From NCBI GenBank assembly GCA_003222555.1, contig QHWL01000066.1, positions 520 to 9,512 of the forward strand: a stretch of DNA of 8,993 nucleotides, written 5' to 3'. Both the position numbers and the translations under genes were made by a program. Source of the DNA: Acidobacteriota bacterium (GTDB lineage: Bacteria; Acidobacteriota; Vicinamibacteria; Vicinamibacterales; CAVVIG01). Below, one piece after another: positions 5,564-8,993 of the stretch. The notes beneath the pieces were generated by a model. The model saw only the letters and a program-made list of their open reading frames with translations. It did no database searches and was not told where the DNA came from. The stretch's first letter is position 1, and each line of letters opens with the position of its first letter.

Positions 5564-7084
5564 ATGAAGTACTCCGTGATCACCTTCGGATGTCGCGTCA
5601 ACCAAGCCGACTCCCTCGCCTTCGAGGAGCAGCTGCGCGCGGTTGGCGCACAGCCGGCGCCGCCCGAAACCGCGGACGTGGTTGTCGTCAACACCTGTTC
5701 GGTGACTGCCACGGCCGATCAAGGCGCGCGCCAGACGATTCGGCGCGTCGCCAGAGCCAATCCGGGCGCGCGCATCGTGGTCACGGGGTGTTACGCGACG
5801 CGGCGCCCCGACGATGTGCGCGAGCTTCCCAATGTCGTCCGCGTGGTTCCCAACGACGACAAACCGAGGCTGCTCCCAATCCTTGGGAGTGGCCGCCTTC
5901 CGCCTTCGCCTGAAGCGGTCCACCTCACGACAGCCGAGCGCTTCGGCGAAGGCGACGGCAGCTGCGGAGCGGCGATCGAGCCAGGCGCGGCAGGGCGCAC
6001 GGCGTTCACGTTGCGCGTGCAGACCGGATGCGCGGAGCCGTGCGCGTACTGCATCATCCCAACCACGCGGGGGCGTCCGCGAAGCGTGCCGATCGATTCG
6101 CTCATCGGCGAAGTTGAACGCGTCACCGCCGCGGGATTCAAAGAGATCGCGCTCACGGGAGTTCACCTGGGCTCGTACGGCCGCGACTTGACGCCGCGGT
6201 CATCGCTGATCGAACTGTTACGTGCCCTTTCCGGTCACGCATCAGCTGAAGAGCGCCTGCGGCCCGAGCGAGGTGCCGGGGCCCCCAACGCGGGCCCCAC
6301 GCGCGGCAGCCGCGCGTGGGACCCGAACGCGGCAACCGCGTTGGGGTGGCCTGCGGGAGGGAAGCGCGGCGAAGCCGCGCCACCGAGCGAGAGCGAGCGA
6401 GAGCCTTCAGCCAAAGACGCCGGGGGTGGGGCCCCGGCGCAACAAGAAACGTGGGGTCCCGCGAGCACAGGAAATGACCTCTTGTTTCGCATCAGCTCGC
6501 TCGAGCCGATGGATTGCTCCAGCGAGCTTGTCGGTCTTGTCGCGGAGGGCGATTGCTTCGCGCCCCACTTCCACCTTCCGCTGCAGCACGCAAGCGATCG
6601 CGTCCTCGCGGCGATGCGCCGGCCGTACACGATCGGAGGATACGCGTCGCTCGTCGACAGCATTCGCGCCCGGATTCCCGCTGCGTCAATCGGCTCGGAC
6701 ATCATCGTCGGCTTCCCGGACGAGACCGACGACGACTTCGAACAGCTTGCCGCCTATCTGCTTCGTTCTCCGCTGACACACGTGCACGTCTTTCCGTACT
6801 CGGATCGGCCCGGCACAACGGCGTCGACCATGAGCGGCAAAGTGCCGGGAGCGATCGTTCGGGAGCGGGCCCGCATCGTGCGTGACATCGGTCAGCGACT
6901 GGCGAGGAAGTTCCGCGAGTCGCAGCTCGGCACGGTGCGCCGCGGCCTGACCCTTGAAGATGGCTCGCTGGTCGTGACCGACAATTATTTGAAGGTGAGG
7001 ATCCCGCCAGGTCGTGTCCGAAACGAGTGGGTCTGGATAAGAATCACGTCGGCGGGAGATTCGATCAGAGGAGAGCTGGAGTGA
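5564..7084 (+). CDS. mtaB: tRNA (N6-L-threonylcarbamoyladenosine37-C2) methylthiotransferase MtaB, with in-frame repeat insert
   Basis: This radical-SAM methylthiotransferase adds a methylthio group to t6A37 of ANN-decoding tRNAs, giving ms2t6A. The N-terminal MTTase domain has the three [4Fe-4S] cysteines Cys10 (FGCRVNQ), Cys45 (VNTCSVT) and Cys76 (TGCYA). The radical-SAM cluster is Cys156-x3-Cys160-x2-Cys163 (GCAEPCAYCIIPTTRGRPRS). Later barrel motifs include LTGVHLGSYG (198-207), RISSLEP (309-315), HLPLQHASDRVLAAMRR (337-353) and DIIVGFPDET (379-388). A C-terminal TRAM-like region for tRNA binding spans about 446-506. MtaB is normally about 420-440 residues; this one has 506. The excess is an insert of roughly 80 residues (about 225-304) between the helix SLIELLRAL and the strand LLFRISS, encoded by nested palindromes. 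All catalytic motifs remain, so activity is plausible but untested. ATG 5564 begins the standard MKYSVITFGCRVNQ opening; no clear ribosome site precedes it. Confidence 0.95.
   Translation: MKYSVITFGCRVNQADSLAFEEQLRAVGAQPAPPETADVVVVNTCSVTATADQGARQTIRRVARANPGARIVVTGCYATRRPDDVRELPNVVRVVPNDDKPRLLPILGSGRLPPSPEAVHLTTAERFGEGDGSCGAAIEPGAAGRTAFTLRVQTGCAEPCAYCIIPTTRGRPRSVPIDSLIGEVERVTAAGFKEIALTGVHLGSYGRDLTPRSSLIELLRALSGHASAEERLRPERGAGAPNAGPTRGSRAWDPNAATALGWPAGGKRGEAAPPSESEREPSAKDAGGGAPAQQETWGPASTGNDLLFRISSLEPMDCSSELVGLVAEGDCFAPHFHLPLQHASDRVLAAMRRPYTIGGYASLVDSIRARIPAASIGSDIIVGFPDETDDDFEQLAAYLLRSPLTHVHVFPYSDRPGTTASTMSGKVPGAIVRERARIVRDIGQRLARKFRESQLGTVRRGLTLEDGSLVVTDNYLKVRIPPGRVRNEWVWIRITSAGDSIRGELE
6275..6463. 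repeat. Nested GC-rich palindromic repeat element inserted in frame in mtaB
   Basis: Outer boxes GCCGGGGCCCC (6275-6285) and GGGGCCCCGGC (6428-6438) are exact reverse complements. CCCCAACGCGG (6283-6293) pairs perfectly with CCGCGTTGGGG (6336-6346). Inside lie hairpins with three-base loops: CCCACGCGCGG-CAG-CCGCGCGTGGG (6296-6320), AACGCGG-CAA-CCGCGTT (6326-6342) and GCGCGGC-GAA-GCCGCGC (6364-6380). Another stem is CGCCGGGG/CCCCGGCG (6418-6439). A GAGCGA-type tandem run occupies about 6385-6402, and CGTGGGGTCCCGCG (6450-6463) mirrors CGCGGGCCCCACG (6289-6301) with one extra base. The element keeps the mtaB frame open without a stop. Stacked palindromes with short loops are typical of REP- or RPE-like repeats rather than evolved protein sequence. 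Confidence 0.8.
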
Positions 7085-7108
7085 CCGCGCCCTGCGAGCG
7101 CTCTGTTC

Positions 7109-7124
7109 AAACGTCGCGTTTTTT
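7109..7124 (+). terminator. Weak candidate terminator after mtaB
   Basis: AAACG (7109-7113) and CGTTT (7117-7121) form a five-pair stem around TCG, running into six T residues (7119-7124), 25 bases past the mtaB stop. The stem is short and AT-poor only in part, so termination would be inefficient. The rest of the 241-base convergent gap to rlmN (7085-7325) shows no convincing gene, RNA or stronger terminator. Confidence 0.25.
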
Positions 7125-7325
7125 CACAGGTGTCATGACGAACTCCGCGGCGACCATCTGTCCGCCGCCGCCCGGTTTGATTGAAACGAGCGATTTGCCG
7201 GTTTGGGTCCTAAGCTCAGCAGAATACTACACTCAGTGCGCGAAAATTCTGTCGCTTCCGGTCGCGCATCGTGAAGCCAGTGGAAAGAATTGTGAAACGT
7301 CCGGTTTTCGGCGCAGCGAGTGCCC

Positions 7326-8414
7326 TCAATCGCCGAATGCCAGCGTGGCGAGCTGCTGTGCGGGAGACTGACGCTGCCCCTCGACAATCAACTGCCCGCA
7401 GGCAGCCCGGATATCACGGCCCCGGCTCTTGCGGACCGATACCGTTAGATGATTGTCGGCCAGAATCTGTGCGAAGCGATCGATCGCGTCCTCTGACGGC
7501 CGCTCGAACGGAATCCCCGGTGCGGCGTTCAGAGGAATCAGGTTCACCTTCGATTTCACACCCGAGAGCAGCTTCGCGAGACGCCGTGCATCCTCAGGAG
7601 AGTCGTTGACGCCCGACAGCAGCACGTACTCGAATGTGATGCGGCTGCGCCGCTTGAGCGGAAAGCGCCGGCATGCCGCGATGACCTCGCCGACGCCGTA
7701 CTTCCTGTTGATTGGCACGAGCTCGCCGCGCTGCTGGTCGGTCGGCGCGTGCAGAGAGATCGCGAGGTTCGGCATGAGCGGCTCCTGCGCGAGACGGTCG
7801 AGCGCCGGCAGCAGGCCCACCGTCGACAAAGTGACTCGGCGCGGCGAGACGGCCAGGCCGTGCTCGTCGGCGAGGATCCGGAGCGCCTTCATCGTCTCGT
7901 CGTAGTTGTGCAGGGGCTCACCCATGCCCATGAGCACGATGTTGAATCGTCGGTCGCGCATGGCGAGAGCGCCCGCGAGCACGCGCACCTGGCCGACGAT
8001 CTCGCCCGCGGTGAGATTGCGCAGCAGCCCCATTTTTCCGGTGAGACAGAAGGCGCACGCCATGGCGCAGCCGACCTGGGTCGAGATGCAGAAGGTCATG
8101 GCCGGCGTGTCGGGGATGAAGACCGACTCGATCCGCCGGCCGTCGCCGAGGCGCAGCAGAAATTTTTCGGTGCCGTCGACCGACCTCTCGCGTTCGACGA
8201 GCTGGGGCGTGAGGAGTGTGAACGCCTCGGCGAGCGCCGCGCGCAGGTCGCGTCCCAGATCGGTCATCGCGCTGAAGTCGGTGATACCGTGGCGATAAAT
8301 CCACCGGAAGATCTGGCGCGCTCGAAAGCGCTCGTGACCTCGCTCGGCGAGCGCCTGTTCGAGCGCCGGCCGCTCCAGGTTGGCGAGGTCGGGTTGAACG
8401 GCCTCGTGTGACAC
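7326..8414 (-). CDS. rlmN: Dual-specificity RNA methyltransferase RlmN (23S rRNA A2503 / tRNA A37 C2)
   Basis: This radical-SAM enzyme methylates C2 of 23S rRNA A2503 and of A37 in some tRNAs through a methyl-cysteine intermediate. In the longest frame (start 8438, 370 residues) the cluster is Cys124-x3-Cys128-x2-Cys131 (QVGCAMACAFCLTGKMG). The methyl-carrying cysteine is Cys347 in RGRDIRAACGQL, and the second catalytic cysteine is Cys117 (MTFCISTQ). Other hallmarks are NIVLMGMGEPLHNYD (166-180), RRVTLSTVG (200-208), LAISLHAPTD (225-234) and ITFEYVLLSGVNDS (267-280). An N-terminal helical RNA-binding domain covers about 20-75 (FRARQIFRWIYRHG). I prefer GTG 8414-8412, with an AGAGAG run five bases upstream, over GTG 8438-8436, which lacks a Shine-Dalgarno and would lie about eight bases from the predicted transcript start. 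The gene is convergent with mtaB and divergent from the M16 protease. Confidence 0.95.
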   Translation of the reverse strand: MSHEAVQPDLANLERPALEQALAERGHERFRARQIFRWIYRHGITDFSAMTDLGRDLRAALAEAFTLLTPQLVERERSVDGTEKFLLRLGDGRRIESVFIPDTPAMTFCISTQVGCAMACAFCLTGKMGLLRNLTAGEIVGQVRVLAGALAMRDRRFNIVLMGMGEPLHNYDETMKALRILADEHGLAVSPRRVTLSTVGLLPALDRLAQEPLMPNLAISLHAPTDQQRGELVPINRKYGVGEVIAACRRFPLKRRSRITFEYVLLSGVNDSPEDARRLAKLLSGVKSKVNLIPLNAAPGIPFERPSEDAIDRFAQILADNHLTVSVRKSRGRDIRAACGQLIVEGQRQSPAQQLATLAFGD

Positions 8415-8452
8415 GGTATCTCTCTGGTTTTTAATCACTTGGCTGACTTTCT

Positions 8453-8481
8453 ATGTTAAGGGTGGGAAGTCTTTTTTACAA
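8453..8481 (-). promoter_or_regulatory. Candidate sigma70 promoter for rlmN
   Basis: On the minus strand TTGTAA (8481-8476) and TAACAT (8458-8453) are 17 bases apart, each matching four of six consensus positions. The transcript would start near 8446, giving a leader of about 30 bases to GTG 8414 but only about eight to GTG 8438. The match is moderate, but position and spacing fit. Confidence 0.4.
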
Positions 8482-8498
8482 TTTGCACTCCGCCGCGC

Positions 8499-8527
8499 TT
8501 GCCCCAACGGCAGGCCCATGCTATAGT
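8499..8527 (+). promoter_or_regulatory. Sigma70-type promoter for the M16 protease gene
   Basis: TTGCCC (8499-8504) and TATAGT (8522-8527) are separated by exactly 17 bases, matching four and five of six consensus positions. Transcription would begin near 8534, leaving a leader of about 85 bases before the TTG start at 8619. It is back-to-back with the candidate rlmN promoter. Confidence 0.6.
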
Positions 8528-8618
8528 GAAATTCGGCCGGTAATTCCTTCTTTTTCAATGCTTTGCGGCCCGTCTCCGGCCTTCACTGAACACGCGTTCA
8601 TTGCTGCGAGCGTCACCT

Positions 8619-8993
8619 TTGTCAAACACACCGATCGTCAGAGACGTTCTCGATAACGGCCTTCGGCTCCTCACCGAGAGGATGACGCAGGTGCGATCGA
8701 TCAGCATCGGTGTGTGGCTGACGCGCGGATCGCGCCACGAGACCGCCGAGCGCGGCGGCATCGCCCATTTCGTCGAGCACATGCTCTTCAAAGGGACCGC
8801 GACCCGCTCGGCCGAAGACATCGCTCAGGCCATCGACTCGATCGGAGGGCAGCTCGACGCCTTCACTGCCAAGGAATACGCGAGCTACTACATCAAGGTT
8901 CTCGACGAGCATCTGCCGCTCGCCATGGATATCTTGTCCGACATCGTGCGCAATCCGGCCTTCAGCCCCGACGACGTCCAGCGCGAGAAGAAA
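8619..8993 (+). CDS. M16-family zinc metallopeptidase (pitrilysin/processing-peptidase type), partial at 3' end
   Basis: The first 125 codons of a protease gene run off the right edge. The peptide SNTPIVRDVLDNGLRLLTER leads into a beta strand SISIGVWLTRGSRHET and the inverted zinc motif HFVEH (His50, Glu53, His54) in GIAHFVEHMLFKGT. The downstream helix IDSIGGQLDAFTAKEYASYY is also typical of bacterial processing-peptidase-like M16 enzymes. The third zinc ligand, a Glu about 76 residues after HxxEH, would fall just past the window, so the complete site is not seen. Such proteins are usually about 420 residues when single-domain, or double that when fused. I place the start at TTG 8619 because homologues begin just before the PIVRDVLDNGL segment and no ATG is available; TTG 8601 is an alternative, and neither has a strong Shine-Dalgarno. 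Substrate and cellular location cannot be determined. Confidence 0.9.
   Translation, partial: MSNTPIVRDVLDNGLRLLTERMTQVRSISIGVWLTRGSRHETAERGGIAHFVEHMLFKGTATRSAEDIAQAIDSIGGQLDAFTAKEYASYYIKVLDEHLPLAMDILSDIVRNPAFSPDDVQREKK

Noticed and set aside
6235..6705. Alternative open frames on both strands through the mtaB insert
   Set aside because: They result from the stop-poor GC-rich repeat; only the mtaB frame continues into conserved motifs on both sides.
7085..7387. Small open frames on both strands in the mtaB-rlmN gap
   Set aside because: None has a ribosome site or recognisable motif, and they overlap the ends of the two real genes; I treat the gap as non-coding.

Overview
This is a GC-rich bacterial window that carries mostly core genes plus the edge of a surface-polysaccharide gene group. 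Gene content, the style of the intergenic repeats and the protein sequences look most like Acidobacteriota, possibly class Vicinamibacteria. That assignment is an impression from remembered families and could not be tested here.

Layout. Positions 1-3252 are read leftwards: a STAS-domain anti-sigma-factor antagonist (2899-3252), a short stub resembling the N-terminus of a UbiA-type prenyltransferase (2657-2881), a protein of unknown function with a central helical region and a disordered Arg/Pro/Ala-rich tail (1673-2635), a family-4-type glycosyltransferase (330-1676) and the start of a second glycosyltransferase that leaves the window (1-333). The last three genes are joined by two identical 4-base GTGA stop/start overlaps, so they are probably translationally coupled. 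Positions 3445-3976 hold rpsU (ribosomal protein S21) followed by a small double zinc-ribbon protein, also leftward, behind a good sigma70-type promoter at 4070-4098. Divergently, purD (purine synthesis, 4165-5448) and mtaB (tRNA methylthiotransferase, 5564-7084) run rightwards, separated by a repeat-filled gap. After a short convergent gap, rlmN (23S rRNA/tRNA A2 methyltransferase) runs leftward to a start at 8414 or 8438. It is divergent from an M16 zinc protease that begins at about 8619 and runs off the right end. Both face a shared intergenic region with promoter-like hexamers on each strand.

How the parts relate. The right two thirds is housekeeping: translation (S21, MtaB, RlmN), purine synthesis and proteolysis. 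The left third is an accessory glycan-assembly group. The UbiA-like stub suggests it once held a lipid-carrier prenyltransferase that has since been mostly deleted.

Most notable. I see no clear new defence or mobile system. The strongest unusual signal is an in-frame insert of about 80 codons in mtaB (about 6236-6475), made of nested GC-rich palindromes with 3-base loops, between a helix and a strand of the radical-SAM barrel. It looks like a repeat element that has colonised a protein-coding gene. Other points are the decayed prenyltransferase stub with a perfect 11-bp hairpin, a repeat with CCTCCGTGG-type arms between purD and mtaB, a second imperfect-palindrome repeat upstream of the STAS gene, and the unknown protein with a seven-arginine run.
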